A DNA stretch of 64,000 bases from Tubulanus polymorphus (GCF_964204645.1 NC_134029.1:14066850-14130849), one strand, 5' to 3'. Positions 45,879 to 57,659 are shown, numbered from the stretch's first letter. Numbers and translations: made by a program. The notes: a model not told the origin generated them from the sequence alone.

Positions 45879-46005
45879 TAAAAAAGAAATAGAAATAACC
45901 GAAGCATTCAAAAGTGATATTGGACCAGCTGCTATTGAATTTGAATTTCATAAAGGCAAAACATTAGAAGAAAATAAAAAACATTTAGAAAATATGAAAA
46001 TATAA
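45841..46005 (+). pseudogene. Probable N-terminal fragment of the Polinton polymerase ORF
   Basis: Reads MEDVTKFFYSF, SDIGPAAIEFEFHKG and ENKKHLENMKI, ending in a stop where foreign sequence begins. A short F-x-S-x-x-GP-x-x-I stretch is usual near the start of the long polymerase ORF in these elements. The coding sense resumes at about 47266 in the same style and composition. Inference from context. Confidence 0.5.
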
Positions 46006-47265
46006 AAATAATTACAGACGTAGAATATCCTAAGATTAGTATATCGGCTAAAGTTAAATTTTTTGACGCCTTATAAAACGTTACCATTATGAAACCTAAA
46101 CAATGTTAACCATTCAGCGTCATTTTACAAACGACAGCCGTAAATCGATGTGCAAAAGGTCACAGGTCTATGTGTACACAAACAAGCTATCTGGCAAAAT
46201 ATTATTGACATAGATGTAGAATGGCTTACTGTGATTATATAATGACCTATATTTGAACGTCGAAATGTTATATTGCATTGAATATCATTAGAAGACGTAT
46301 TGTAATAGTAAAGGATGTATGATTATATCAGAAGGGGCAGGCATAAATAGAAATGATAAGTAAATCGGATTATTCGGTTAAATGGCGGATGTATACACGA
46401 TTTGGAAGTCTGATATAAAAGTCAGACCCTGACGTGGGCATGCCGGTGGAATGACGAAGCTATCTACGATGTGTGTAGGGCCGGCGTGAATTTCATCAGC
46501 GGCTAAAAGCGGTCAATATGAAAATGTGTAAACATATAATTTCAATATTCAAACGTTTTAGAAAATATGTTTGATATTAGGAGTATGCAGGTTTCGTGAG
46601 ATTAGCAATTTATAATAGCATAGCTATCATATACGGCTCCGCGTCCTCTGATGGCATGTGTATTAGGTGACAATTCAATTGAATTCTTTATTGATCCTTA
46701 TTACATTGAAATTTCGGGATAGAATTCCCAAATTCAATAAATACAAATTTTAAAATAAATTAATACAACATACATGACACACGGGTAATTCATACAGAAC
46801 AACATAAGCATGTTATTTTAAATGACAATGTCTACTTCAACCCACCCAGACTCAAGACTCTAGGATATCGAGTGACAGCCAAACCCGTGGCCCGGGCCGG
46901 CTGGCTAGGCCACACGATATGCTCGAAGTCATGATGAAGCAGACATCAGAAGAGCTCGTTCTTCAACCATGGAGGCAATGAAGTTGCAGACCAGCTTAGA
47001 GGCATAAGTAAATGAAGTCGGTCGCAAGTTTGCGATCAATTATTGAGAATTTTCAATAAAAAAATTTAAACCACTACTAGAGTCGAAGACCCGCTGTATC
47101 ATCTACCCAATCGCCAAATCTCATCATTCCCCAAATTTCTTAAAACTTCGATTTCAAATTTGCAATTCCACATTAGCTTAGCCCAGAAATTATACATTTT
47201 TTTCGCAGGCGTCAAATAATTTTCTAAAATTAATTTTCTTGTTAAAATCTGAAGATAAACCAATA
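46006..47265. mobile_element. Foreign insertion splitting the Polinton polymerase ORF (contains a minus-strand LINE tail)
   Basis: Higher G+C than the flanking Polinton. Short inverted motifs (TTTTTTGACGCCT near 46055 and AGGCGTCAAATAATTTT near 47210) sit near its edges. 46675-46770 read on the minus strand resembles a LINE 3' end (GGATCAATAAAGAATTCAATTG). No intact gene. Exact borders are uncertain by a few tens of bases. Confidence 0.6.
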
Positions 47266-50160
47266 TATAATATAATTCTCATTCACAACATATTATATCT
47301 AAACAACATATTGATGATAGATTAGATAAATGTTATAATGAAATAAAAAATAAGATAGAAGAGATATATTTTGAAGGATCAGGTTTAATATTTGATGTAA
47401 TAATATTTATGACTTTACATGTGTATAACACAAAATATAATAAGTTAACTAAATCGAAACCAACTGATGAAAATAATTTATCATATTTTAAAGATGATAA
47501 TATAAATGGATCAAGTTATATCAAATTACCATTTAAAACTAATGCTGTTATAAATGTACAAAATTCTGTTGATAAATGTTTTCTATGGTCAATAATTAGT
47601 TGCTTACATCCTGCAACTGATAATATTTGTAGAGTATCAAATTATAAACCATTTGAAAATAATTATAAGGTAGATAATTATCCTGTTAGCATTAAAAATA
47701 TCCCAAAAATAGAAAGAGATAATAATATAAAGATAAATGTGTTTGATTTAGTCAAATTACCAAAAACAAAAGGTAATAATATTAAACATTATACATTAGA
47801 ACCTTAATACCTATCAAAAGATTATGATTCAAATGGTTTTATAGATATATTATATTATGAGAATCATTATTTGTGGATTAAAAGAATTGATCTATTTTTC
47901 AAATCAGAAAATGATTTTGATAATAAAATATATCTATGTAGAAAATGTATAACTAAATTCAGAACTGAAAGTGCATTATTAAATCATAAACAATTATATG
48001 ATAATCATGATTATTGTAAAATAGTTTTACCAAATGAAAAGGATAAAATATTAGAATTCAAAAAATATGATTACAAGAATAAAGTACCATTTGTAATATA
48101 TGGTTATCTGTTATAATTGGTTATTCAGATCCTCTAATAACAAATGCTATTAAAAAGATCAAAGTGCTGCAGCTTTCGGGTTATATATAAAATCTGATTA
48201 TCCAGAACTAATTGAAAGTGAATATTATCATTATAGAAATGAAAATGTTATCAATCATTTTTGTGACTTATTAATTGAGTATGAAATAAAATGTAATGAA
48301 AAGTTGAATGAAAATAAAGAAATAATTACGACAGAAGAAGATAAAGAAGAATTTGAGTTTGCTGATAAATGTTATTATTGTGAAAAACTATTTAATTTTA
48401 AAGATAAAAAAGTTAGAGATCATGATCATTTGAATAGTAAATTTAGAGGAGCAGCGCATGAGAATTGTAACTTACAAGCTAAGAAAATTAACTTTGTTCC
48501 AGTAATATTTCATAATTTATCAGGGTATGATGCTTATTTATTTATCAAACAGCTATGTCATAAAATGGAAGAAATCAATAATGAAATAGAAAGATTAAAT
48601 CCAAATAGATCAAAAGATGTTGCTAATATACCAACTTATAAATTTAAAATGTTAGCTAAAACATCTGAAAATTATATATCTTTCCAATTTGGGTGTCTAA
48701 GATTTATAGATTGATATAGATTTTTAAGTAGTTCATTAGATAATTTATCAAAATCATTAGTTGATGATGAATTAAAAATATAAAAACAACAGTATCCAAA
48801 TAATGATGATTTTCAATTAATGAGATATAAAGGAGCAATTCCATATAGTTTTTATAAATCGCATAATAATAAGAACAATTCTATGATGAATTAAAAAATG
48901 AATATGTTTAATATGAAGTCTATAATAGAACATTGAATATTTGGAATCATTTTGGAATGAAAAATCATGGACAATTAGTAGATTTATATTTAAAATCAGA
49001 TGTATTATTATTAACTGATTTATTTGAAAGGTTTAGAGATGTAAATCTAAAATATTTCAATATTGATCCTTGTCATTGTTATTCTAGACAAGGTTTAACT
49101 TGGGATTGTGGATTAAAATTTACAGATATAAAAATGGATTTGTTAACAATTATAGATCTATTATTATTATTTAAAAAATCTATAAGAGGAGGAGTTTCAG
49201 GTGTATTAGGCAATAGATATTTCAATGTAAATGATAACCCTGGATATAAGTTATTATATATAGATGCAAATAATTTATATGGTTGGGCAATGATGGAACC
49301 ACAACCTTATGGAGTATTTGAAATAACTGAAGTTTTACAACATGAATAATGATAAATTTGATTGGAAGAATTCTAGATATTGCAGATGATTCAGAGACTG
49401 GTTACTTCTTTGTTGTAGATTTAGAATATCCTGAAGATAAAAATTTAAATCTAGAAATCTAGCATACTGTCCCGAACATAAAACTGTAACACATGAAGAA
49501 TTATCAAATTATCAAAAAAGAATTAAACCCAAAAATCAAATTCATACAGAAAAGTTAATGGTAACTCAGGAAGATAAATATAATGATGTAGTACATTATA
49601 GAATGTTAAAATTCTATTTGAATCAAGGAATGATTCTAAAAAAAGTACATAGGTATATTTCATTCAGTCAATCTAAATGATTAGAAAAATATATAGATTT
49701 TAACACCAGAGAACTAAAGCTAAAACTGATTTTGAGAAAGATTTCTTCAAGTTAATGAATAATGCATTCTATGGTAAGACCTGTGAGAATATTAGAAATA
49801 GAAATGATATTGAGTTAGTTAGCAATGGTAAAAGGATAAGGCATTTACAAACATATCCTAAATTCATTGGTAACAGAATAAAATTTAGCCGCTGTTAAAA
49901 TGAGAAGAACATCAATGAAATTTAATAAACCAATTTATGTTGGTGCTTCAGTTTTAGAAATATCAAAATTATTGATGTATGAATTCTATTATAACGTATT
50001 ACAACCTCATTTTGGAGAAAAGAATATAGAAATCTTATATATTGATACTGACAGTTACATATTAAAGATAAAAACTAATAACATAACAGATGATTTAAAA
50101 ACATTAAAACATCATTTTGATTTCAGTAACTATCCAAAAGCTCACGAATTGTTTAGCATC
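47266..50160 (+). pseudogene. Polinton protein-primed type-B DNA polymerase, disrupted
   Basis: Order of landmarks: FEGSGLIFDVI (47370) and VDKCFLWSI (47560); a Cys/His motif LCRKCITKF; a C-x2-C unit followed by VRDHDHLNSKFRGAAHENC (48410-48465); exonuclease motif HNLSGYDAYLFIKQL (48510); polymerase motif A LYIDANNLYGW (49255); a motif B region NNAFYGKTCEN (about 49755); and motif C YIDTDSY (50038). These identify the viral/Polinton PolB that replicates from a terminal protein. Stops occur at 47806, 48114, 48712 and 49347, and there are several frameshifts. The C-terminus after motif C is lost where BEL/Pao sequence begins. The gene is dead but unmistakable. Confidence 0.88.
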
Positions 50161-50706
50161 CCTCAAGAAAAAAGATCAAAGTGGAATGACTTTGTCCATA
50201 GAATATCTCGAGTAAGAGAACCAACGTTAATCGACTTGCAGCATTGGCTCAAAGACTGCATTGATGCGCACTTTGGTCCATATTCCGTTGCTAGCAAGTA
50301 AAAATGTAGCGATAGTCAGATAAGTAATTCTGGAACTTTAGTTCCTCGTGTAAGGCATACAACTCTTAATACGTCTCAATGTAATAACGGTAACGATTAA
50401 CAATGAGTTATTTGTTCAGAAAACCATCATCTTTCTAGGTGTAAATATTATATTGACAAATCAATTAATGATAGATATCAGTTGATTAGAAACAATCGTT
50501 TATGTCTTAATTGCTTATATCCTGGCCATTTCCTTAATTCATGTCCATCCAGTGGCGTCTGTAAGGAATTGGGATGCAGAAAGAAGCATCATACTTCTAT
50601 TCATCGGCCTCGTAATGATAAAAGTACTGTTAATAATGTTCAAACATCTAGTAACTGTACGGTGTTAATGCAGGTTGTAATACTCTGCAAGTTTATTTTC
50701 AGATAG
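50160..50706 (+). pseudogene. BEL/Pao gag remnant with CCHC zinc knuckle
   Basis: The first part reads SKWNDFVHRISR, REPTLIDLQHWLKDCIDAHFG, like the region of BEL/Pao gag before the knuckle. It is fused in frame to the end of the polymerase fragment and stops at 50301. The knuckle CLNCLYPGHFLNSC (C-x2-C-x4-H-x4-C) lies at about 50500-50540, followed by a second Cys/His cluster (CKELGCRKKHHTSIH). It would package element RNA. Confidence 0.75.
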
Positions 50707-51240
50707 TGCCGATTACAGCGCAGGGAAGCAACGGTCGCCGCGTGTCCACATATGCTCTGCTGGATTCTGCCAGTGATGTCACCTTTATTAATAATGAACT
50801 AGCAAATGATCTTGGTTTGCATCGTAAGAGACGCTTGCTAACGGTTAACACCCTCCATACTAGTACTTCGCATCATTCTCAGTGCGTTTCGTTTTCAATG
50901 CGTTCTCAGTCGGATCTCTATAGTGATGTTATTACTTCAAAAATGCATGGACAAATTACGGCAACTTCAATTGTTCATCTCAAAATATTAAAGCTCGTGT
51001 TTCTGATATGCAACATTTGAATGGTTTGGAGATTTGTGACGTATGCCTCGATCAGATTAGGGTATTAATAGGAGTGGATGTGCCAAAGGCTCACCTCCAA
51101 ATTGACGTAAAAGAAGGCGCTGCAGGGGAGCCTTTTGCTATTAAAATTTGCCTGGGTTGGTGTCTCTTTAGTCCTTCATATGTAGAATCTTTGGCTGAAT
51201 CTTTGGCTGGAATCTTTCGTCCAAGCTCACGTTAATTGTA
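50706..51240 (+). pseudogene. BEL/Pao aspartic protease region
   Basis: YALLDSASDVTFINNELA carries the D-S-A form of the retropepsin active site (about 50755). Downstream LIGVDVPKAHLQ matches the usual GxD segment after the protease. A frameshift near 51000 breaks the frame. It would process the polyprotein. Confidence 0.75.
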
Positions 51241-52740
51241 TAATTGCAGGGGATAAGGATTTAAACGAACAGGTTGAACGTTTTTGGTCCACTGAGTCTT
51301 TTGGTGTAGCCTGTCAAGGTCAGACAGGGTCAATTGAGGATCAAAGGGCCTTGTCTATCTTAGAAAATATTACAAAAATCGTTGAGGGGCACTATGAAGT
51401 GGGGATGCTTTGGAGGGATAAGAGTAGTACGCTTCCTTTTAATAAATCAGTTGCTGAAAGGAGGTTTGGAATTTTGGCTAGTCGTTTGTATAAAGATCCA
51501 AACATAAAAAAAGGGTATTCTGATACATTGAACGGTTACATCGCCGATGGTTATGCACGCAAGTTGACGTATGAGGACGCTTCAGTCGTTAGTCCCAGAA
51601 CATGGTTCATACCACATCATTGCGTGTTGAATGCAAAAAAGCCTGGTAAATTCAGAGTCGTATTCGACGCGGCTTCAAAATGTGAAGGAATTTCACGGCG
51701 GTTAAAGGCGGGTTTCATTTAACCAAATTCATGTCTTCAAGTAAAAACGTTTTGGCGCATATACCTGATATCGATCGTAATGATCCCACGTTAGGTTTAG
51801 AGTTCAATGAACTGTCAGTCGAGAGGGTCTTTGGTATTAAGTGGAATCCTGAAAATGATGTTTTTCTGTTTAGGCCTGACATTAAAGAAATTTCTCCTAC
51901 TAAACGCCGTAATCTTATCACTGTTTGTTCAATTTTCGATCCCTGTGGATATCTCGCTCCATTTACGTTTAAAGCGAAATGTTTAATACAGGATTTAAGG
52001 AGGTGCAATTTAGACTGGGATGATGAATTGACCGATAATTTGCTTGTTAGATGGCGCGCGTGGCAAGATGAGTTACCTTTTCTTGCAAATGTTAGTATCC
52101 CTCGCCACCACTTAGGTTTCTCTTCTAACGCAAAACATATTGAGTTACATCTGTTCTCGGATGCTTCAGAACGTGGCTTTGGTTCTGTTGCGTACCTGTG
52201 TTATACTTTTGATATTTCTATTCCTTGTTCAACAGCTGCATCAAAAACTCATTTAGCTCCAATTTAACAGAGATTAACGGTGCCAAAATTTGAACTACAA
52301 GGTGCAGTTATGTCCACATGTTTATCAGAGACGTTAAGGGCTGAATTAGGAATTTCATTTGTATTGATAAAGTATTTCTTTGGTCTGATTCAACCACTGT
52401 ATTGAGGTACATAAGCAATGAATCAAAGCGATTCAAGATGTTTGTAGCTAATAGAGTTACGGAGATTCGTGAATCTACTAATCCTAATCAGTGGAAATAT
52501 GTCCCTAGTAATTTAAACCCAGCAGATGACTGTACTTGCGGTCCTCCAGCTGGAAGTTTAACTATTGAACAAAGATGGTTACGAGGGCCAGAGTTTCTTT
52601 TTCAGACGACTGAAAAATGGCCGGATCAGCCGGTCTTAGGTTCCATTAGTGAAAACGATGATAACGTTCAAAGGTTCAAATATGTGAACAACACTGCTGT
52701 TTACGACAGTTCTTTACTTCTTAGTTTAGCCTTGAGGGTC
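51240..52740 (+). pseudogene. BEL/Pao reverse transcriptase-RNase H with the catalytic core deleted
   Basis: The RT N-terminal part (NGYIADGYARKL, TWFIPHHCVLN, FRVVFDAASKCEG) ends at about 51690. The next residues are the post-palm segment (FHLTKFMSSSKNVLAHIP, VERVFGIKWNPEND). The YxDD-containing palm, normally well over 100 residues, is missing between them. RNase H follows with HLFSDASERGFGS (about 52150) and a connection ending NPADDCTCGP. Several frameshifts. It cannot polymerise. Confidence 0.8.
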
Positions 52741-52766
52741 TAATTACGCCTCAAGATGTTTCATCA

Positions 52767-53665
52767 TTGATGTTGCTAAAACGCAAAACTGCATGGATTT
52801 TGCGAGCAGTAAGAAATTTTGCTGCTAAAATTCCCAGGCTGGGTATGACGGCTATAAAATCCAAATATTTCTTACCAGAGGAATTAAATGATGCAAAGAT
52901 GTGTTTAATTGTAAATGCGCAACGGGAATCGTACCCGAGCGAGTATAATTCGCTGCATCAAGGCATAGTAGCTAATAAGAGTAGGTTACGTTGTCTCGAT
53001 CCATTCATAGATGGTCCCTGTATAAGCATCAATTGTTACTCCCATTTGGTCACCATATTACGAATCTAATCGTGAAACGTGAACATTTATTGTCATTGCA
53101 TTCTGGGCCTGAACATGTCATAGCGTCTGTACGACAAAATTATTGGCCTATCAAGGCTCGAATTGTGGCGAAATCAGTCATTCGCAAATGTTTTACTTGT
53201 TGGCGACGAACGGCAATGCCTAAGATACCTTTTATGTCTGATTTACCGGACTTTCGTTAACTGCGTATTCTCACCCATTTGAATATACAGGAGTTGATTA
53301 CCTTGGACCTCTGTTAGTAAAAAGAGGTTGTTCTGTTATTAAACGATGGGTATGTCTATTCACTTGCCATGTGACTCGGTCAGTTCTACTTGAATAAGCA
53401 GATTCCCTCGAAACTGATATTTTCATGTTTGTTCAACGTAGTTTTATTAATAGACGTGGTACGCCTGGGGAGTTGTATAGTGACAATGGAACCAATTTCA
53501 TTGGTGCTGAAAGGGAATTAAAGTCTTCTCTTTCAGAATGGAATCAGTCATTCATATCGAATTTTTTAGTAGAAAAAGGCACGAAGTGGATTTTCATGCC
53601 GCCCAACGCGCCTCACTTCGGTGGCGTATGGGAACTATTAGTTAGGTCGGTTAAGAGAGCTTAAG
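52767..53665 (+). pseudogene. BEL/Pao integrase
   Basis: The HHCC-like region has HLLSLHSGPEHVIA and CFTCWRR (53085-53210). The DDE core shows GVDYLGPLLVKRG (53290, in a shifted frame), LYSDNGTNFIGAERELK (53476) and FMPPNAPHFGGVWELLVRS (53595). Frameshifts near 53050, 53260 and 53400. It would insert the cDNA. Confidence 0.82.
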
Positions 53666-53927
53666 TCAGTACTTGGGGAGCAATGTGTTTGTGAAACTGT
53701 GTTACGTACTAGCCTTATAGAGGTGGAGGGTGCCATCAACAGTAGACCCCTTACATATAACAGCTCAACGATCTAACACCAATAACCCCTAATCATTTTC
53801 TCCATGGTGGAGCATCTTCAATAATCTCATTTGGTAAGTTTGAAAACTAAGAGATCAATAGCCGTAAAAGGTGGCGGCAGTGTCAGGTTCTGGCGGACCA
53901 TGTGTGGGATGATGGATCGTTGAATAC

Positions 53928-54161
53928 TTGCCTTCCCTCACTGTAAGAGGTAAGTGCACTGATGAAAACTCTAATGTAAATATTGGAGATTTAGTAATTA
54001 TCGTTGATAAGAATATCCCAAGGGGACAATGGTCGTTAGGTAGGGTAACAAATACTATGCCCGGTAAGGATGGACGAGTAAGAGCCCTTAAGGTCAAAAC
54101 AAGAGGTTCTGAGTACATACAACCTGTATCTAAAATTTGTGTATTAGAGGAAAATCGCTGA
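53928..54161 (+). CDS. BEL/Pao C-terminal DUF5641-type domain
   Basis: An open frame with VNIGDLVIIVDKNIPRGQWSLGRV and GKDGRVRALKVKTRGS, the small beta-rich domain that ends BEL/Pao polyproteins. It is separated from the integrase by frameshifts. Confidence 0.8.
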   Translation: MPSLTVRGKCTDENSNVNIGDLVIIVDKNIPRGQWSLGRVTNTMPGKDGRVRALKVKTRGSEYIQPVSKICVLEENR

Positions 54162-54270
54162 CAAAATTATTATTAGATAATAACCGTATCATGGGTACAT
54201 GTGCTGTCACATGAGTGACTAAGCGTTGTAAAATTTTGCCAACATATGTATTGTTGCCAAGGAGGTGCTA

Positions 54271-54795
54271 TGTTAGAAATTAGCTTTAATTTATAATTAG
54301 ATTATTAAAAGATTTTGTCATATAAGAAATTATTCATTAGCTATGGTTTTTTTGTATTTGTTATGATTTGTAATTTCATACTTTCTTCGTGTTTTTTACA
54401 CTCTGCAAGTTTTGATATGGATTATAGATTATGAGTTGTGCATTTCCGTGTAGGCGAATGCCTTATATCATGCCTTAACGGCTCAGTAACTTTTGGCATA
54501 TATAATGTTTGATCAGAAATCTGTGTATTCAGTGTCAGCTCTACATTGTCGCACAGTGAACATGAAATTGTGAGTAGCCTCTCTTTAAATATGATTATAT
54601 CAATTATGTCAAATGCTATAATTTGTGGCACATGATGTAAAAAGGAGCATAATTATTGTTGCAGGAATGTTTATTTGTTTATCCTTTGTAGCAAACCATG
54701 AATACATAATAAATAATGTGTTTGAAACGTTCGCTGTAGTTGATTTAGATCGTTGCCAGTCGCCGGTCAGCCAAGGCACGACAGTTGCAATTTAG
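54271..54795 (+). repeat. Putative right LTR of the BEL/Pao element
   Basis: Begins TGTTAGAAATTAGC just after a purine-rich AAGGAGGTGCTA tract and ends about 520 bp later near CGACAGTTGCA, where Polinton-like sequence starts. Without a left LTR the borders cannot be confirmed. Confidence 0.5.
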
Positions 54796-54905
54796 ATGAA
54801 TACTTAAAGTTTAAAAGAGAATAAGCAAAAGAGAATGAGATTATGAAAAGGATTCTAACATGTTAATCGGCTTTAATTCAATTTTAATAAAAATATGTAT
54901 AATAA

Positions 54906-55252
54906 ATGGAGAGTAATCAAGCACACAGTGAGAACAACAAATCATTTCTAGATAGAATAAAAGATATCACAAATGCTAAATCAGAGGATTATATATTTAA
55001 AAAACTAAATGAACTAACAATTCATAAGAAATATTTAATTACAAATATTGATACAGTTTCTAATAAATATGGAGATAAATTAGTTTAGAATATGAAGGAT
55101 TAAAGGGAAATAAATATAAATTCAGAACATATTTACCAGATAGATTGAATAGATTATCTAGTGAAGATTTAGAAGAATTATGTTCTGGTGATTTCTATTT
55201 CATATACAAAGGTAAGAATGAAAAAGGGCACCATGATATAGATTTTGAATAA
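54906..55252 (+). pseudogene. Small conserved Polinton protein (frameshifted)
   Basis: The ATG at 54906 follows an AATAAATGG junction. The first part (SFLDRIKDITNAKSEDY, FKKLNELTIHKKYL) runs to an in-frame TAG at 55086-55088. One base over, the frame continues with EYEGLKGNKYKFRTYLPDR, LSSEDLEELCSGDF and FYFIYKGKN to TAA at 55250. A YLPDR...L..EDLEEL...FYFIYKG pattern recurs in small proteins of Polinton/adintovirus-like elements of invertebrates. Function unknown; a role in single-stranded DNA handling is possible but not shown. A single-base deletion disrupts it. Confidence 0.65.
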
Positions 55253-55266
55253 AATATGTAAAATAA

Positions 55267-55986
55267 ATGGTAGAATTAAAAGAATATAGAATATATGTTG
55301 ATTCTAGAAAACAATTAAATTCTAAATCTCATAATTTACTTGTACAATTAGATAAAGAATTTAAGAATTGTGTAGGTTTTAGTATATCGGATAAAACTTT
55401 CGAACATAGAGGTTTTGCAATTTATATGAGAAATAAAAATAAATGGTTTCATCTATTTTTAAAACCAGGATTATATAATTTAGAATCATTAGCGCAGGAA
55501 ATTAATAGAAGAGCTCGGTTGAAAATCGGGAGTACTGATGAATTTGGAATTAAATTTATTAAAATTGATAGTTCTAATAAAATAAGAATAAAGTTATCTA
55601 CTGAACAAAATAAATTTATGGTAAACAAACTAATAGCTAAAATGCTAGGAATTAAACCGCATATTGTTACTGGAAACGCAGAAGGTAGCTCAAATATAAT
55701 ACCTTTTACACACTTTTATATTTATTGCAATTTAATTTATCCTACAAAAACTTTCGAAGCAACTTAAGATACAATTTGTAATTCTAGTATATTAAATATT
55801 TTACCACTAAAAAATGTTAAACAATTTGGAACGCAAATAAATTATAATTTAGCTGAATGTGATTTCAAACCATGCATTCCACAATTTAATAATTTTAGAT
55901 TAGAAATAAGAAATCATAATGGATATTTAATTGATTTGAATAATTTTTCTGTGATATATGAATTAGTTATAAGATGTAGAGAGTAA
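55267..55986 (+). pseudogene. Penton-like minor capsid protein of the Polinton (one premature stop)
   Basis: 240 codons in one frame from ATG 55267 to TAA 55984, interrupted only by a TAA at 55765-55767. Landmarks are a VDSRKQLNS start, FSISDKTFEHRGF, LFLKPGLYNLESLAQEIN, MLGIKPHI, and the C-terminal RLEIRNHNGYLIDLNNFSV with the usual L-x-D-x-x-G-x-x-IDFNG-like ending. This matches the penton-type jelly-roll protein of Polintons and related viruses, which would form capsid vertices. It sits just upstream of the small membrane genes. Only one stop suggests relatively recent loss. Confidence 0.75.
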
Positions 55987-56063
55987 TTTTTTTTTATATA
56001 CATAAATATGAATATAACAGTAGGAGTATATGTTTTGGATTTGATTTTAAACGTGAGAAAGAA

Positions 56064-56363
56064 ATGAAATTTGATATTAATGATGTAATAACACATATTA
56101 AAAATATTGCATTTTCTAATGAAACAACATTTGAATATGAAACAACAATAAATAAAGAAACTTTTGATGTAGGAAAGATTACTGATTTAATTAGAGAGTC
56201 TTTAAGATTTTATGAATTAGATGAAGATTTTATCATTGATGATATTAAAAGAATAATAACTGAAATATATGAAAATAAAACGAATAATATTATGAATGTT
56301 GAAATAATTATAACTAAGTTAACTAAATATTTTGAAGATAGTATTTTTTTAATTAATAAATGA
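56064..56363 (+). CDS. Polinton small ORF of 99 residues, unknown function
   Basis: An intact ATG-stop frame with Polinton codon bias (MKFDINDVITHIKN, FDVGKITDLIRESL, FIIDDIKRIITEIYE). All-helical and acidic/hydrophobic, with no cysteine motif. It lies between the capsid gene and the membrane-protein genes, same strand. Family not recognised; likely a structural or replication accessory of the element. Confidence 0.6.
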   Translation: MKFDINDVITHIKNIAFSNETTFEYETTINKETFDVGKITDLIRESLRFYELDEDFIIDDIKRIITEIYENKTNNIMNVEIIITKLTKYFEDSIFLINK

Positions 56364-56385
56364 GTGATTATAAGTGAATAATAAA

Positions 56386-56567
56386 ATGGTGCCTTACTAT
56401 CAGTGGGAACTGTTGGTTATATAATGGTATCAAAAAAAGTATTTAAAATGGGAAGTGTTAACATTGATAGATTTGATATCAATGATATTTTAAAATTAAC
56501 GTCAGCAGTTACTTTATCTAATTTAACTATTGATTATTTGGAAAAACAAAAATATATTCCTATATAA
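56386..56567 (+). pseudogene. Polinton small membrane protein, frameshifted at the start codon
   Basis: After ATG 56386 a two-base offset is needed to enter the coding frame ALLSVGTVGYIMVSKKVFKMGS, which then runs to TAA 56565 with RFDINDILKLTSAVTLSNL and IDYLEKQKYIPI. The first 15 residues are a hydrophobic segment. About 60 residues, comparable to short membrane proteins next to the capsid genes of Polintons. Confidence 0.55.
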
Positions 56568-56591
56568 ATGCGTAATTTTTTTACTAAATAA

Positions 56592-57014
56592 ATGGCATCT
56601 GCAATTATAACTATTATAGGATCAGCAATTGTTAACCCTTTAGCATTTACAGGTGGTGGGTATTTATTTAAGCATATTGATAAAAATGGTTCATTATCAG
56701 AACAAAAAAGACATAACTTAGCATTAGAAAAATGTAATAAAGCTGCAGAAGAATATAGAGAAAAAAGACAAAACTATATGGATTACATCAATAAAGAATT
56801 ATATAATCAGAAAATTTCACATAGAGATTTTCAATCAGTCGATGATGCAATGAGTTTATATAACGCAGTAACAAATAAAGAAAAATTACATCTATACAAA
56901 CCCAAATTATCAGATTATTATACCCCAAGTAGGGAACAGAGGAAATATGAAATAATTTGGATTTTAGGCGGAACAGTTATTGTTATATTTGTAGCATATA
57001 AATTTACAAATTAG
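56592..57014 (+). CDS. Polinton membrane/virion-associated protein, intact
   Basis: 140 codons, uninterrupted. An N-terminal hydrophobic segment (IITIIGSAIVNPLAFTGGGYLF) precedes a charged helix with KRHNLALEKCNKAAEEY and KRQNYMDYINKELYNQ. Next come the DFQSVDDAMSLYNAVTNKEK and PKLSDYYTPS boxes, and a C-terminal membrane segment (IIWILGGTVIVIFVAYKF). The N-terminal NALAFTG-like and the KLSDYY-PS boxes are recurrent in a Polinton protein of unknown function. Conserved reading frame and start context AATAAATGG. The best-preserved gene of the element. Confidence 0.75.
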   Translation: MASAIITIIGSAIVNPLAFTGGGYLFKHIDKNGSLSEQKRHNLALEKCNKAAEEYREKRQNYMDYINKELYNQKISHRDFQSVDDAMSLYNAVTNKEKLHLYKPKLSDYYTPSREQRKYEIIWILGGTVIVIFVAYKFTN

Positions 57015-57033
57015 TATTTTTTTTTCTAAATAA

Positions 57034-57093
57034 ATGGATGATAAAATTGATAATGTTGATATTATTCATGATATAAATGAAACTAAATTAAAA
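57034..57093 (+). pseudogene. Polinton small membrane protein, 5' part (split by the Helentron-like insertion)
   Basis: Twenty codons from ATG 57034 (MDDKIDNVDIIHD, INETKLK) run straight into the insertion. The 3' part is at 60840-61049. Removing 57094-60839 leaves the two parts in frame. Confidence 0.7.
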
Positions 57094-57144
57094 ATATAGC
57101 TGCAAAGCAGCGATAACGGGTTTTCTGCTGTCTTAGAATCCTGT

Positions 57145-57420
57145 TCATCGGTGGATTTCGACAAAGCATTTGATAAGGCATTACATCAGCCATTACTACC
57201 TAAACAGGCTATTAGGAAACAGTATCAATGATAGGTCGCCCAAATGGCTCAGCAGTTATCTCTGAACGAAAACTTATAGCCAAAATCAACGGAACGCCTC
57301 ATCTTGGAATAAGTCGGTCTAACTAGTGGAGTCACGCTAGGTAGTATCCTAAGTCGTCTACTGTTTAATGTCCTGACAAATGACATACACAGTAATCCAA
57401 AATATACCGCAAATCAATTG
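57145..57420 (+). pseudogene. Non-LTR reverse transcriptase fragment inside the Helentron-like element
   Basis: In several frames: VDFDKAFDKALHQPLL, then SPKWLSSYL, KINGTPHLGI, GVTLGSIL followed by LLFNVLTNDIHSN. These are motifs 3-5 of a jockey/RTE-type RT, upstream of the YxDD box. Heavily mutated. Captured or inserted LINE piece. Confidence 0.7.
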
Positions 57421-57659
57421 TGACAAAGTATTGATGCGAATGACCTATTTAGTTCATCGACCATGTACTGAACACTATTATTGTGCCCCAGCATTTGGGG
57501 TCATTCTACTTGAACCCCAACATTCAATATGTCCACCATATTCTGGTGATGATGTAGTCATTTTAATTTTTCTGCCAACTTCATTTCTTCTTTCATATTA
57601 ATCTAACATTAAACATCATTAAGTATGCGTCCCCTTATTGAAATTAGGTTAACTATCTC

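Larger units (their letters stand above)
50160..54795 (+). mobile_element. BEL/Pao LTR retrotransposon, 5'-truncated and internally deleted, inserted in the Polinton
   Basis: Coding order gag, protease, RT, RNase H, integrase and a C-terminal DUF5641-type domain is that of BEL/Pao. The left LTR and most of gag are missing: the Polinton polymerase frame runs straight into gag sequence. A putative right LTR follows at 54271-54795, and Polinton composition resumes immediately after it. Confidence 0.85.
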
